Origin: Rostratula benghalensis
Lineage: Eukaryota > Chordata > Aves > Charadriiformes > Rostratulidae
Length of the DNA: 64,000 nucleotides
Direction of reading: 5' to 3'
NCBI GenBank assembly: GCA_013399305.1
Contig: VXAI01000035.1
Coordinates: 3,270,215 to 3,334,214, forward strand
In this document: piece by piece, positions 1 to 15,200 of the stretch
How positions within the stretch are numbered: the first letter of the stretch is position 1
Layout of the letters: every line of letters begins with the position of its first letter
Notes under the pieces: generated by a model
Seen by the model: the letters and a program-made list of their open reading frames with translations, nothing else
Told to the model about the DNA's origin: nothing
The model's database searches: none
Program-made: the position numbers and the translations under genes

Positions 1-109
1 CAACCTCCCCCAATAGTGTTAACAAAAGCTTAATTTTTCCAGTTTTAAAGTGCAAATGATTCAGATACAACTGCTGCTGGAACAGGTCTGAACAGAAAAT
101 GAAGTCCTC
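1..109 (-). other. ZFYVE9: ZFYVE9 3' UTR (partial)
   Basis: This is the sequence after the TAA stop at 110-112. No AATAAA or ATTAAA is visible on the minus strand, so the 3' UTR and the polyadenylation site lie beyond the left edge of the window. Confidence 0.85.
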
Positions 110-271
110 TTATGAGATGTTTTCCAGGATATAAAAGATGAGCTCCATGATGACCGGCCCCTCGCTCAGCTGACAGGCCCCTCCGTGAATCACGGGCACT
201 AAGGCACTGTCCAGGTCGTTCATGTACTGCGAGGGCAGCGGCTGCCCATTGCTCCCCGCCTGGTAACCGAC
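110..271 (-). CDS. ZFYVE9: ZFYVE9 terminal coding exon (residues 1366-1418)
   Basis: Acceptor ttttgcag precedes 271 and the exon begins in phase 0 with V-G-Y-Q. It encodes 53 residues, including [19 protein letters not shown], and ends LENIS then TAA. This is the end of the conserved SARA/endofin C-terminal region. Human SARA ends similarly, so the stop is the genuine terminus. Confidence 0.96.
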   Translation of the reverse strand, partial: VGYQAGSNGQPLPSQYMNDLDSALVPVIHGGACQLSEGPVIMELIFYILENIS

Positions 272-3200
272 CTGCAAAACACGAGGGGAGAGCGGGGTTT
301 ACAGACAGCCCGACTCGGGGCTGCCCTTCCCCGGGGAGCAGTGAGTGGGTGAGGGGCTGTGGCCTCTGCCCGGGCAAGTCAGGCCCTCAAACAGGACGGA
401 GCAGGCAGTAAAGCGGCTTCTCCGCCTGTTTCTGTTCTTCCCTCTGTTCCCAGCGGCCACAGAGACAAAAGTAGCCTCTTTTTTTCCTACTGCTTCGTGG
501 ACGCGGACCGTTCAGATCAGCAGGAATCGCACCCGCGTTACCAGATGAAGTCATGCAGTATTTAAAAGCTGGTGGATACTAAGACCACGACGCTGAGGCC
601 AGGCCAGCTGTTTTGCCAGGAGACCTCAGCTCCGCTTGTAACTTTTGCTGTAGAGCACTCGGGGGGACCTTCCACCTGTTCCTCAGCTCCAGACCCCCTG
701 TGATCTCTTCAGAACAGCCGCCCTTGTGAAGAGCGCTGTACGCTCACCTGAGAACACACTGAATGCCCTCCTGTCCTTAACTTCGGGTGAAAAGGCCCAT
801 CTAGGGTCTCCCCTAATTTGGGGAGGGCTGTTCACAGGTCTCTGGTGACAGAGCAGGTGCTGCCAGTGCCATAGGGGGGGAGGGGGGGACAAGACCCAAG
901 GCTTTCCAAATTTAACAGATGGCCTGAAGTACCAAATAACAGTCAGCATCCAGTTGGCACCCAATATTGGTACTTCTTTAACCAAGAGACTGGTTGAGGT
1001 GTTTTAACTTCCTCTTTTGGGGAAGAAGGTTGTTCTTTCAAAGAACACCCACACACCCACCCCTCTAATTTGAAACTGTTCAAGACTTACTTGGTCAGAG
1101 TCGAGTGTAACGCGCAGCCCAAGTTTAGTCATTCCATCTTCCTTCAGCAGTTTCAGGTGGGGACACAGGGCTAAACAGAAGGCCTTTGCCACGTTTTCAG
1201 TCAACCTGCTGTGATCGGCCGGGTCACTCAGACTGTTGTGCTGCTCATCATTTTCCAGGAAAAACACCTGAAGGAAAGAGTTAACCCCAGATGTAACACT
1301 TGGCTGTGCTAGAAACTAAGGTTGCGAACCCACTGTTGAACTGTTTTACAAATGAGGACTTGGAGAAGAGCTGCTCAGGGAAGACCAGCAAAAGACCCCA
1401 AAGACAAGCCACAGTAGGGGGGATGGAAGCTTCAAAAGTAAGATTTAAGTAGTTTTTTTCCTAAAAAAAAGGTTCAGTTCTGGTCAAAAGCCTCACTGTG
1501 GGAATTCACTAGGTATTGCACGTAGTTTTTATTAAAAGCTGCTTTTAACAAGGTGTTAATGTCAGAAAATTGCAATTTTTAGCAGCCACCCCAGCCTTAA
1601 GCTTTGTCCTGTTGCTGTCACTGGTGGTGTCCCTGTTGAGCCTGACTGACCTGGGAAAAAAGGATCTGCAGGTGGCAAACTGCAGAGTGGGTAACGTGGT
1701 TCCTCCTGGGCAGAGTTGGGTGAAACAGCTCAGGACATGGTGTAAGAGCAGCGTCACCGCTGACGTCAGCTCTGCCAGCAGCTGTTTCGTGGAGCAGAGC
1801 CTGCACATCATGCGTGGTACAGCACCTCACTACAACTTGCAACAGTTTAGAGAAGGTGACGCAAAATACGGTGTTCCCTTGGGTAACACAGTGAGCAGGT
1901 GTTCTTCTGGTTGCCCCCATGTTCCCCGTCCCCTGTGCAAGAAGAGGGGCCAGGCAGAGGGGGCTGGAACAGGGCCTGAGCTGCACAATCAGTGATGGGG
2001 GTTTTATTGCATTCTGAGCAACCCCGTGATGAATCTTCCCCCTTCCAGGCAGGAAAAGGGAACACGGGTTTGCTCTGAAGACTTTGCTGCTTTAATTCGG
2101 GTGAGATGGGAGAGCAGGTCAAAGGAAGCTGTGGTTGAGCTCCTGGGACACAGCAGAAGGTGACACTTACCTCTGTCCACCGAATGACCTTCCCGTTTGC
2201 CTTGTACTCCGAGCCGTGAAATATCTTCACGCTTGTTATAGACTCCATTGATTTCCCATCGATGGGGCTGGCAACGCTGGGAACAGGAGGGAGGGGAAGG
2301 GGTAAGTTCTGACTTGGCAGAAGGCAGAGCTGAACAGAGCCCTGCACCAGCGATCACTGGGATCCAAGGGCAGCTCCTCCAGCTGCCTCCCTGCAGGGTC
2401 TGTCATAACCGAGTGTTATGGAACTGCAGAAATACACTTCTTGCTTGATGCTGAGTCCTTAAAACATTGTACCCATCACAACAGCACTTCACTGCCAGAA
2501 ATACTCAAGCTGCCGCGCACACCTTTCCTTCGGCTTAGCTACCAGGAGGCCAGATAAGCTGTTGGTGCTCAGCAATTTTATTTCCAGTGCTCCTTAATGC
2601 AAACGTAGCACCAGGAGAGCACCACAGTGCACAGCACCCAGTGCTGGAGGCAGATCAGTGGTTTCCAGTAACTGGGTATTGGCAATGGCAAAAAATCCAT
2701 AGCTTTGACATCTTTCTAAATGGATGCCCCAAAGCTCTGGTGTCTCAATTCCATTTTCATTACATTTAATTGCATCTTATCCCTCAAAACAGAGGCCCAG
2801 GCTTGTAATTCCTATTGATTTGAAGGCTCGTGCACCTGATGAGATCAGTTAGAACTTTGAACAAACACAGTCAGTGGCCACCCAGTGTCAAGCGACTGCT
2901 CCTCTACTTACCCCTTACTAAAGTTTTTGTCGTCTTCTACCCACTGAATATGAACGTGTTCCTGAGGATCTTCAGCATCTACCTTGCCACAAGTGATGGT
3001 GAAGTCTTTCATTTCTCTCAAGGCCTGTCTCAAAGAGTCCATGTTCTCAGCTGTTATCTGGACCATTACTCCATCTAGGGAACCAAGAAATCAGTCGAGA
3101 TAAGCCACGTTAAACAGAGCCTAGATTAAAAAAAGCCATAAAAATCCTTCCTCTTTTGCAACAGAGAGGTTAAACATCTATGCTTAACTTCAGAGGCAGC

Positions 3201-6200
3201 AATGATCCGTGAGACCATTTCTGAACTCTGAGATTCCTGCAATGGGGTGCTGACTGGGGAAAACACCAGGGTAATGGGAAATCCTTCTGTTGGATGAAGC
3301 CAGCTGCAGCGATGGCTGCCTTAGTTTGCCTCAAAACTTGGCAGGGGCTCCAGGCAACCCTCAGAAACCCCGCGTGAGCCCCTCCATTCGGCTGTCCCCA
3401 GTGCACTGGTGGCACTGCTGTCAGCTCTGGAAGCAGCACTCCAGCGGTGACAGAGCTTTTGGGAAGTCCGTATTTGCCTGACAGTGGCAAAAGAGAGAGA
3501 GTTAGGATTGGCTCCATCTAAACTGGTGCAGGAGCAATTTAGGAATGAGTCCACCTGTACCTCCGTCTGGTCCTCAACTACCCCGTGAGGCGCAGAAAGC
3601 GGTGTAATGACCTCCATGCACCGACCTACAGCCAGATGGCTGCTTCTCAGCCCCGAGGGACACCTCTCCTGTGGACTGCACCCTCAGCCAGCTGCAAGCT
3701 CACAACCTGGCACAGCCTAACGAGATCCTGCTCGTCAGCGGGGCTGGGCTGACTGTACACTTGAAAAACAACCTCCTGCCTCCACTGTCACGGCTGCAGT
3801 GAGGTTACACCACACAGTTCCCCCGCTCAGCTAACGAGCAGGAACAGCTTTCCAACCAGCAGAGGCAGCCGGCGTTTCTTTCTGCGGTACCACAACGGGT
3901 GAAAGAGGAAACAAAGCAAATCAGAACTCAACAATCTCCAGCTGTTGTTTTTCTGCCCCCAGACAAGCAGATAAACGATGCACATTTGTAATCACACCTC
4001 ACACATAGCTATTTGGGAACACTTAGATTAAAGCAGGTCCCCTCCTGGTCCGTGGTGGACACGTTCCATTTCTTAGGCTCACAATTTCCTCACTCAGGCC
4101 ATGCCAGTGAAGCTGGCTTGTGAGCCCACGGCCAGGTATTTCACATCTTACCCTCACTTTCTTATGTCCCTTTTCTACAGCATCCCAACAAGATCCTCCT
4201 CGTTAAAGAAAATGGAGGGGTTTTTTTGGTTAAAAAGTAGGATTAAGCCGAAGCAGCAGCACAACTCAAGCGCCCAAGGCGTAACAGCAGAGCCCCGGTA
4301 ACTCCAGAGCTGAGCTGTGGGTTACAACCAAGCAGTTGAGTTCTTACCTTCGACTATACTGGACTTGGCAAGGTAGCCTGAAGAGGACTTTAAAGCTCCA
4401 CTGAACACAAAGAAGCTGGCACCAGTCACTGCAACAACAACAATGGGAGTGATTTAGTGAGGCTTTCAACAAACAATGCCTTCCACAAGACTCAGGTATC
4501 ACAGCTCTATCATCCAGAGAGGAGAATAATCTACACCAGGACCAAAGCTGCTGAGAATTACGGTGACTAATGCAGGTCGGATGCGGAAGGGAAGTCACCC
4601 AGTTATCTTCTAAACTGGACAACAGGTTTTGTCAACCTCAATAAATGCTTGTATTTCATCACTCTCCCCATACCCACCTCCGAGTTCCAGGACTACTAAT
4701 TTAGGGTAACCAAGTAAATAACTGCTAACTGTCCCCACAGAGCTGACAAAAATTGTGAGCTGTTTATGGATCGCATTGTAACAGGCAAGACCACCTGATT
4801 TCAAGTAAAATTCTCTTAACTGACCACTAAGCATTGTGGAATTCCTGCTGGAAATCCCTCTTCTTGTCCCATACATAAACACAAACTTGCAAAGCATAAA
4901 TACACACTTGCAAAACAGAAAAGGTGGCCTCTGTCTTGCTTGTTCTTGTTTGGAGACCGTATAAATGTCTTTGTCAGAAATTTTCCCCGAACCCACCACT
5001 TCCAAATTCTCAGCACGCTGCTGCTGCAGCTTTTCAGCCTAATCTAACGAAAATCAAAGCCTGGAAATTAGATGGTGAACACAAGGAATTTCTGGAAGAT
5101 GCATTATTAAAATGCTGCAGCTGTTGGTTATTCCTCTTTACCTTGCTCTCACACTAAAGCTAAGCTTTCACATTGTACAGGTGAAGCACAGGCAACCACG
5201 GCCTCCCCTGCGGTCTCCGACAACGCCAGAGACAGCTCTCGTTGTTGCTGTAGAGATGCTGCCTCAGCTGCTACAGGCTTTACTTCAGGCCTGCTTGATC
5301 CATGAACCTGCTGGAACAGCTCTCCAACAAATTCAAACGGCAGCACTGACCTCTAGAAGGGTGATGTGTGCCCCCCAACACCTGGGACCGCGGACTCTCC
5401 AAGGGGAATAGAACACCGAGGGGGTGAAGTGCAGATGGAGCACGGTTCCTACCTCAGAGCTGCCCGTTCAGGAGCACCAGCAGGCAGAACTATTTGCTCT
5501 GAATGTCCCGGAGAAACCCAGTGAAATGCAGGCCAACCCAGCTCTGCCCGTTTCCCAGAGCCAGGCGCTGGAAGGGCAACACCAACACCAACACCAAGAA
5601 GCCACACCGAGCCCCAGGAGGGAACCCCCCCCCAACTGCTCACCCTTCCTGGGCTGATTGTGGATGCTGATGGCCTGCGTCTGGTAATTCCCGTCGTCGT
5701 TCTGCACGCACACCAGATGGGAGTCTGCTTTCTCGTTGAAGCAGGCGCCCCCTGCCAGAACGTGCTCGTTGGATTTGTTCATGGCTTTCATCATCTGCAA
5801 ACACAAAGGTTTACCCTTTCCACCCGCTTCGGCAAGCGCCAGTGGAGCAGTTCAATGGGACAGAGCGGGCTCACGTTCTCGTGCTGGGTTTTAGTGCCCA
5901 GAACCATGAACTGCTTTTGAAAAGAGGATTCAGGTCTTGTACCCTCTACTTAAAGTGCCACCTTCTATGTAATGAAGGTAAATGATATAAGGGATACCTG
6001 AGCTGTACTGGTCGTGAAAGCTATTATCTTTAGTTGTTTATAAAAAAATGAATTCACAGGAAAAAAAGCATGAGAAGAACACTGGGAGGAAATGAGGCAG
6101 CCTGTTTACACAACTACAGTTGCTTGTGACCTAAATGACAAATGCTGTCTCCACGGTTCAGTGCTAGGCCAGCACTCAGTCTTGGGGCATTTAATTCTGG

Positions 6201-9200
6201 TGCTGCCACAACCTGCCACCAAAGCTGTCACGTCCCTGTGCTTTCCCCTGCATCAGCTGGTGAAATCAGGATCAATGTTCCCAATCTGATGACTTTCAAA
6301 AAAAGATCTGAATCATAGACATCCAGAAATAATTACAATTCTCCACCAAGGAGACCTCCAAAAAGCATCCAAAAGCGTTTGTGATATATCTGCACTTCAG
6401 TTTTGCTGATGATCATCTAACAAAACCCTAGCTACGTGCCTTGACAAAATATCCTTCTAAGTTTTAGAGCTTCTTTCCTTTTCTCCTCTCTTCCTCTTCA
6501 TGGAGGCTCAGGGTATGAGATTTTTGATCCAAAAGAAAACTGAGGGAGTCATCTATCTCTGGAATTTTTTTTCCAAAACCAAAAACTATGCTTGCTTAAA
6601 AGAAAAAAAAACAAGAAAAAAAAAAAACAAGAAAAAAGGCAAATTAAATTAGCCCCCACCTTTCAGTGAAAAGCCTGATGAGAAGGAAGATGCTGAATTA
6701 TTTGATGTCTCTTAACAGCACGCACGCTACACGCAGCACATTTGTCTCTCTACCAGAAACCCTTAATTACAGCGTCAGGAACACTCGCTGATGCTCACCA
6801 TTGACAAGTGCACACAGGTGTAATGTTTGGGGAGGAAACTTAATGAAGATTTTGCATCAGACAGCAGCATATTTCATTATCTACTTCATCACGGCCTGCT
6901 CCAGAAACAAGGGTTTAGCTCAACAGCAGCCATCTTTGTGGAGACCAGCAGCTGCCTCCAGCCCAACAGGAACCAACTGGAAATGGCAACCGTGCCCAGT
7001 AACACAGCAGCTGGTTAAACCACTGTCACCTTTCCTGAGGGACTAAACAGGCAACTAAGTATCACTAGAAGTTGTAGAAAAATTAAAATAGTTTTGAAGA
7101 TAAAGATATGTATTTTATATTAAAACCTACAAATTACTGTTTAATTTGTTAATGATGGTCTGGATTCTCCACATTTAATGGGTGCCTGAGATTTAAAATG
7201 AGTTTTCCACTTTTAGATGGTTGGAGTGACGCTGTTGTCTAATTAAACACCACAGCTAACACTAAACCACACCTTGTGTGCCAATCACCATGTAATTCCT
7301 GAAAACTTCACTGACCTTTGCCTTTTTCTCACAACTGCATCAAGAATCAACAACCTTTTAACAGATCCTTTATCTTCTTGCTTCATCAGCTTCAGCTTTT
7401 TCAAACATTCCATAAGAACACTTTTTCCTTTTTTCCCCCCCAATTTATTTTTTTTTTCCTGGCTGTTATTTTACTCAAATGCTTCTTGCAGGGAAATTCT
7501 TTCTTGAGACAAAGCTGTGTTCTGCTCTGCTATTACAAAAACTTCTACAAATTCCATTTTTCCCAGGAACTTTGCTCTCACCCCAAATGCCCATGGGTTT
7601 CAAAATACCCAGTTACCCCCTTCTCTTCAGTCACACCATGAAATCAATGGCCTTCTCCACTGCTCACTTCCATCATTGTTTTAAGTATCTTCTCACTAAG
7701 CTTTCTCAACAGCACAAAATCCTAAAGACACTCATTTTCTCACATCAGAAATGAAGTATAAAATTTAGGTATTGGGAGAAAAGATTACAAAAATAGACAA
7801 TAACCCAGAAAATACTAATAAATGCTTCGATAACCAAGAAGAGAAAAGCCAACGCACCTTTTCCTCCTAGTTTAGCTCAAGACTAAACTGTGTCAATGTA
7901 CTTTTTTCAAATCAAACCAGTACTTTCTATTGTTTACAACTACACTTTACATGTAAACAGTTAAAAAACCTGAAGAAAAAAAGAGTTAAAGAATTTAATT
8001 AATACTAAATTGAATTGCATTCTTCCTGGGGAGCCACCCCCATTGACTCTCAAAACACGTGTGCCTCATGAATTTACCATTTGCTTTGGAGGCAGTTTTC
8101 CACAATGGTAGAGAATAAAATAGAATTCCTTTAGATCCCAGGTCCTTCAACCACAAAAGAGAAAAAAAAATGTACACCAATGTATTTCTTACAAGCCTTA
8201 CCTCATTGTATCTGTTGCTGGGAATTTTGATGCTGGTTTTTCTGACCTCCATATCAACCACTAAACCTTGGACCACCGGCAGGGTGTACTGGTAATTTCT
8301 GAAGTCCTGGTAATGAAAACAAGTTTTTAAAAGTTAGGCACGATGATCAGCCTGTAGGTTTCATAACTATCCTATGTGACTCGTGGTTAGCCCATTAATG
8401 TAATTGTCATCAGTGACTGAAAGGCAGGGAGGAACGGAGACATCACAGCTTGTAACCCACATAATTGCAGTACACAAATGAAAAAACATCATCACGACTG
8501 TTAGCCATTTCACTGAATTTCTTACATCAAATTTAGTATTCTCCAGCCTTGAATGTCATCACTGTATGTAAGAAAATTTGCTCTCTGTGTTCTGTTACAT
8601 TACTGGAGAGAGTAATCAGTGTTTCTAGCAGTGAAACCAAGTCATGCATCAAAGAGAATTTTCTATATTGAAAACATGAGCGAAATAGGAAGAGCTAATA
8701 ACTTGGCTTCAGCTGAGGCACAATCAAAGAGCTGTGACTGCACACTGTGATGACCCAGCACTTCTGAGGAAGGAATCTCAGCACCTGCTTGCTGTGCCTG
8801 TTTCCAGATCCAAACATTCTCAGGTGGCCAGGTTTGGGGTACAGATTTGGGTACCTTTTTACACTTCACCGTGTTGGTGAAAGCCAACATCCAGTATCGG
8901 TACCAGCGGGGAAAATTCCTCCAAATGCCTGCTGTTTCCTCCATTTCTAATCACTCCAGCTACTCCCTGCCAGGGGAGTACAGCTCTCCCCTCACCCATC
9001 CACTCACACCGACGGCACGCGCAAGCGGAGCCTCGGCACTCACCGCGAGGAGGTTCATAATGGTGTGTCCGGTCTCCCCGAACAAAGGCTTGCGGAACCG
9101 GACACTAAAAAGCGGGCACGGATAAACTAGGATAAAACAAACCAGAAAAGAACAGATTCAGATTTGCAGAAGGAGACTCTGCAAAACCAGACTCAAATAC

Positions 9201-12200
9201 AATCTCCTGAAGTCGAACATGGGAAGCAGCAGCAGCAGAAGAGATTGGAAAGACGGCCAGAGTTTACAACAGGGAAAGGGAAGAAGGGTTTAACATTCTC
9301 TAAAGCACCTCACACACACGTGGGTCATGGCTCCTTGCCCATCGTGCTATGAACAAGAAGGAGAATTATGCAGAATGTTGACAAGGGCCACACTGCAGGA
9401 CCATATCCTAGCGATGGGGACACTGATTGAAAGATGACCTTTCTCAATGCTTTTCTCAGGCTATTTCTTGAAAACTGCTTCTCCCCTTTTTTACGAGCAC
9501 CCTGCTGCTCTCCAGTAGAGCATCATAAGCTTTTAGCTTCTGTGGCTGACGTGTGACATTCAAGTGGTAATAGTGAGGTTATTTCATTTTCTGTTTCCAT
9601 CATTTCATAAGAACGTGGCAAGTCCTCCACAGGAGCATATAAAAACCCACTCCAATGACACCTGTGGTATGTCAGCAACGCCAAATACCCGCGCTCCTTG
9701 GCTGCCAGGCAGGTATGTATCTATGATGCAACCCAAAATGCAGTGTGTGGATCTGGCAACATCACACTGTGTTGCAGCAGAAGCCGTAACAGTCCTGGAG
9801 ACGTGACTCACGCAGTCATCTGTAATGCCAAGGTCTTCTGAACACAGGTTTGAAGGAAGGGTCCTAAACTGTCCTCAGGCAGACCTCAGCCTGCTTTCCC
9901 CAAATGCCGCGCGTCTTCACAGCTCCCCGCGTAGTCAGAAGGGGCTGCAAAAACGCCCAGTGGGTTTGAATAACATCACCAGGATCTCCTGAGAGAAACC
10001 AGCTCCAGCTGATCTGGGAAGGTGACAGCTCCTGCACGTGCACCATACAGCTGACCAACTCGTGCACGGTGTCCTCAGGCACTGAGTTTCCCACATCCAC
10101 CACCCGGGATGCACACAGCAGCCCAGCTACACCCCAGGAGCACTGAATTCCCTCTCTGGAGATGCACAGTCAACCTGCAGGTGCTCAGCAGGGGTTTTGT
10201 GGACAGCGAACAACCCAGAGTGACTCCTGCACCCGAGCTGCTGCACGTTCAACAGCACTGGACAAACACCCAAAATTTGACAAAATTCCACCACAAAGAG
10301 GATCTACCCAAGGAAACCTGGGATGTAAACACAGCCCCTTCCCAGAGGGGATTGAGGAAGTGTCTGCAGTCACCTCTGGCACAGACACAGGAAGATGCCT
10401 GAGCCCAAACCACAGCTACAGAAGGAATTCAAACCCCAGCACATCCCCAGCAGGTACTTCGGACTGTGAATACCAAAACCAGTCGTTTCTGCGCTCAAAA
10501 CCAGATGTCGCATCCAAAATAGGAGCATCTTTGTTTGTTTTTCTAAACCTTGACAGGAAGAAACACACACAACTTAAAAACCTCATGGATACACACAAAA
10601 ATTTAAACACCTTTAACGCTAATGCTTCTTCAGACAGGTTTAACCTACAGCTCTTATCCTCAGAAACCTAATTTTCAAGATTTTCTTTCTCCTCTCCAGT
10701 AGCTTATGTATCTTATAAAAAAATCCCAAAGTTCCTTCAGTGTCACAAGTTAAATTTACAAATCTCTATAAAGTGTACTCGAAAACTTATTTTGTTAAAA
10801 AATTTGAAAAAAAAAAAAAAAAGAAGAGTAATTCAGATGTGCCAATTAAACGAGTAGATGAACAAGTCAGCAAATTTTTGGCCCATCATGGCGGACAGAC
10901 TCCCAATTACCTCTTTGCTCCAGTGATGGCAAATGCTTTTTGAAAAGGTTTTTTTGCAACTTTATGCTAATTTCAGGCTGACTGATGAGATTTTGTTCAG
11001 CTGAAACACTCTCTTCAGCCTAGTTATTAATAGTTGCAACAGGATTTTTGCAAGGAACTGCCACATCCATTGCCCCTGCACACATTTTGTCATTCTCTGG
11101 AAAATAAGTGTGGTTTTAAAAACCTAAAAGCAAATGCTCTTTCATTCCAGCATGGAAAAAGCTTAACATCTCCAAGGCTCTCCCTTGTCCTAACCACACC
11201 AGATAAATAAGACTCATTCTCCACACAGCAATTTCAGGTCACTAAGTGAACTACAAACAGCCACCCAGAAATAGATTTGTCTCCACACAAAATCTCCCTG
11301 ATCAACCAGTACAGTTGTAAAAAGGCTGTAGGCTCTATCACGAGGTCAGGACTCTCGTGCTGTTAACTGGATGCACCGTGGGTAGGAAATACAATTTTTA
11401 ATTGCCTGTTTAAACTTGTGTGGCTTTGATGGGTAACAATTTACGGCTGTGGGGGTGTGTGTGTGTGTGTGTGTGCTCTAAACCGGAATACATTCTCCTG
11501 CAGGAATAATTGCAGCTGGGAGAACACACGTTACTTACGCCTGTATTCAGCTCCAAGCCTCAGCATCAGCCGAATGGGGAACACTTTAGCCCAGGGAGTC
11601 TCCCATTTCTGGATGAGGATTCCAAACAGGTACGGCGGGGTTGGGAGCACCAGGTCTTGCAGGGACTGATACGTAGCTGCAACGTACAAGAACCCTCCGT
11701 GTTCTTTGCTTCCAAGGAAACTCTGGCTGAAAAAGGAGTGTCCCAGGTTGCCCACAACGTTACCTATGAACAAAAAGGCTCATTACTTCACTGGATCAAG
11801 AGCTACAGCATAGAATATAGTTTTTCAGAAGGGGGAAAAAATGCATATTAAACATATTAAACTCCCTTTGCTCCTGCTATTAATCACAGGAGAAACAACG
11901 ATTTGCTGCACACAGGGGCTCAGGTTACCTCCTGTGCAAAAGCACATCATCTGTTATCATCTGCTGCAGACCAGAGCCACCAAAGCCATGATCTCTCCAG
12001 CTGATCCAGCTCTGGTGATGCATGTACTTGGGGACTGTCGCTGGTAGGAAGTCAGTTTTGTGGGAACACACACCCAACCCCTTCCCTTTCTGCAACCAAG
12101 CAATGCCTGAAAGTGTTACCAGAGCTGTACGTACAACCGTGGACCCACCACCCTTCCTGGGGGGCCAGGGAGGGACATTAAACTCAACCATTTCTGTGAC

Positions 12201-15200
12201 CTGCCTCCCTGGAGATCTGCTTGTGTTGAGCAGCAGAGGCAGTGTAAAGGAGGGAGGATGCATCCTGGGGATGGCCAGGGAAGGAGGAGGACAGCTCAGG
12301 CCAGTGTTGCTTCCAAGGAAGCGCTACCTGCAGCCTCCCCTCAGCACTACAAAAGCACATCTAAAAAGCCTATTTTCATTGTCCTTGAGATATTTAAGGG
12401 GTTTCCACTGCAGAAACTGCTGTTGACTGAGCTACATTTTTCGACCCAGCTGCAATTAAAGGGAGATGTGCAGCCATCAAACGATTGATGCCCACTGGTT
12501 GGCTTTCCACTTAGGCAAACCGCTGGGGTGCCTTGCTCAGACACGTACTGAAGATCTGGGTCATCTTAAGAATTACACAAAAGAGTGTTTATTTAATTAG
12601 TATACTTAATGTAAAACACAACTGGGAGAGACACAGGGGAGAAACATCACTAATTTTTACTCACATTTTTGTTCTTTGATGGTCTTAATTTCCAAAAGTG
12701 TTTACACTGGAATGGCTGAATGAATCTGAATGCTGATTAGATTATTATAGCATCCAACACAGCATTTAACGTGGATGCAAAGAACCACAGTGTGATTCCT
12801 TTAATCAAATGACAACAGCAGCATGCAAATAATGTACAGAACAGCTGATCACAATTCTCCATAGGAAGATGTGAATATTAATAGCGTTGATTTGCTCTCA
12901 AAGAAAAACACAAGTCATTTCCAGAGAGCACGGTGTGGCTGATCACACCACTCAGGAGGAGTCGTGTGGGTTTGAGGCACTCCTGCAGGCCTCCTGGGCT
13001 TCTGCAATAATCCCAGGCTTTCCCACCTGCAGACAGAGAGACTGCCAAGTAGGAGTTTCTGCTCTTTCTCTACCACCTCATAATGGAGTGTTTGTAGTTG
13101 ACCTCAAGCCATGTCTCCAAAATGCACATCAACTGGACAGTAACCAGAAGGCTTCTCCCTTTTATGCAGAGAACACACAGAGACACACAAACACTAGGTT
13201 TGCAGTAAGTAAAAACATGAGTTGCAGAACTTTGACATCCTCAGTAATACAGCTATGATCTTCAAGTTTAAGCCTTCTTTATTTTTATAATGCAAAACTG
13301 CTTAAAAATCATACACTAGCATTTACAAATGTAAGGAAAACAAATATGGTAGGCACAGTTTTGGCCAGCCAAGGAAAGGTGAAGCACCGAGCCCTTTCAA
13401 GACTGACCTTTACGATGAACCCCTATGAAAGTCCCCAGCTCACAGCAACTCTCCACGAAGCCAGCACCGGTGTGAGAGTAATCCTGGCCCTTGCTCTGGA
13501 GATGTGGCCGTGCTGCTTTGCATTCCTCCAGACCCCCCTGGCACAATCACCACTGAGTAGTGCTTCCTGCAATTGACCTTGGCAACTCCAGCTTTAAATA
13601 CAGCCACAGCCCAGTCTGTAAACAAAAGGCTCCTTTTATACCCTGACTGACAAATAACTGCAGGGGTTTCCTTGCTCTTCAAATTCGTGAGCACATTAGT
13701 GGATTTTTTCTTTTTTCCCTGTGCCCACAAAGTGCTACACAAACCAAGTAACCTGCCAGAAGGAGCTTCTGCAGCCCCAACGCCCCATGGCAGGGTGCAG
13801 TTCATTCCTAGCTGATGTGTAATTTTACAGATACACAGAAGCCAGTGCTGCCACCATCAACTCCGGTCAAATTCCAGAACTCCGACAGTGGCTACAGTTC
13901 CTGCAATGCTCAGCTGAGCATACTTGATGAAAAGTAGCTACTCATCAAACTGAGAGACAAACATGATTAATAGAGCCACGTCAAATGTTGTCAGCTGCTG
14001 AAAATCATTGATCCTGCCCACGTGCAAATGCATTTCTCTGTCAGGCCGTGCTGTGACACTACTCCTGCTCAGTGAACGCACTGCTAATGCACCAACTCGG
14101 GTATCCTGCCCAGGAGTCCAAACCAAGGTTTCAATCGGTGCTCGTGAAAAAGATTTTCTCCTATCTAAAATAGCTGCTGGCACCTTTCTATCTCAGCTCC
14201 CCTCGTTTGCTTTTGCAGTTCCCACCTACCCTCAACTAATCTCCTCTTCTTCATTTATACTTCCTTCCCATCTGTTCTTACCCAAATAGACGCTACAGGC
14301 CCGATAGTAAAATTACTTGGTGAGCTTCTCGCTTCCAACAGCATGACCACAAGAATCCTTTCTAACTTTAAAATGTATGAAGTGTACCAACTGCTAAATT
14401 GAACTGAATCCTGCGCCCTCTTCTGAAGTATTTTCTGTGTGAAAGAGGTTGGGTGACGTGAAGCTGTACAACCCCGCACAGTCCCGAGACGCGTGGTACC
14501 GCCCCCTGGGATGACAAAGCGATCGGACATTTCCACTGGTGACTGATGCCAAGTGCTGCAGCAGAAGGGGACATCTACTTATTTTTTCCCTGTTTCAGGA
14601 GATGGAGATTCAAGGCTCACACGCTTGGGATGCCTTAACAAGATTTTTTTCAGCCAACAGAAACACACCAAAAAAAAAAAAAAAAGTCCCTCAGAGCGGA
14701 ATGAGCAACTCAGCCATTCAGCACTTTGCTACCATAAACCACAGCGTTATAAAATCACTGCTTGTGACACAAGCAGCTCGCAGAGGTCACCACTACCAAG
14801 AGAACAAACGATTGGGATTAGGTAGTTGTGTTGCAATTCATTATTATGAGGGAATGCAAGACCCTGCTGTGTGGAGAGCAGGGGAAGAATCAAGCAAATG
14901 TTTTCCTACCTACTTCTCTAGTACCCCTTTCAACCAGTAAACACAGGTCAAAAAGCCACTTTGGGATTGTCCCACAAAAATCTCTCCACTAACCTGGGGT
15001 TGTCTGCCTTTGTTGCCACGTCTTTCACGGAATCATTGTGGTTGGAAAGAACCTCTAAGATCATCGAGTCCAACCATACACAAAGAACTACAACCTCATG
15101 CCCTGCAGTGCCACATCTGCACATCTCAGAAGGTGGTTCCCAGTCAGAGCCCCACTGACTCGTTGCTAGTACCAGCTTGACATGCTCAAACCCAACCCTC

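Noticed and set aside
1570..1995. 141-codon plus-strand ORF with a hydrophobic N-terminus
   Set aside because: It lies inside a ZFYVE9 intron, overlaps other chance ORFs on the other strand, and has no recognisable homology.
2171..2266. Alternative acceptor 10 nt downstream (gttgccag) for the 2171-2276 exon
   Set aside because: It would shift the frame. The upstream AG restores the expected KG-VASPID junction.
10162..10671. 169-codon plus-strand ORF within an intron
   Set aside because: No recognisable family, no flanking splice logic or A-tail. An ORF of this length is not surprising in 64 kb read in six frames.
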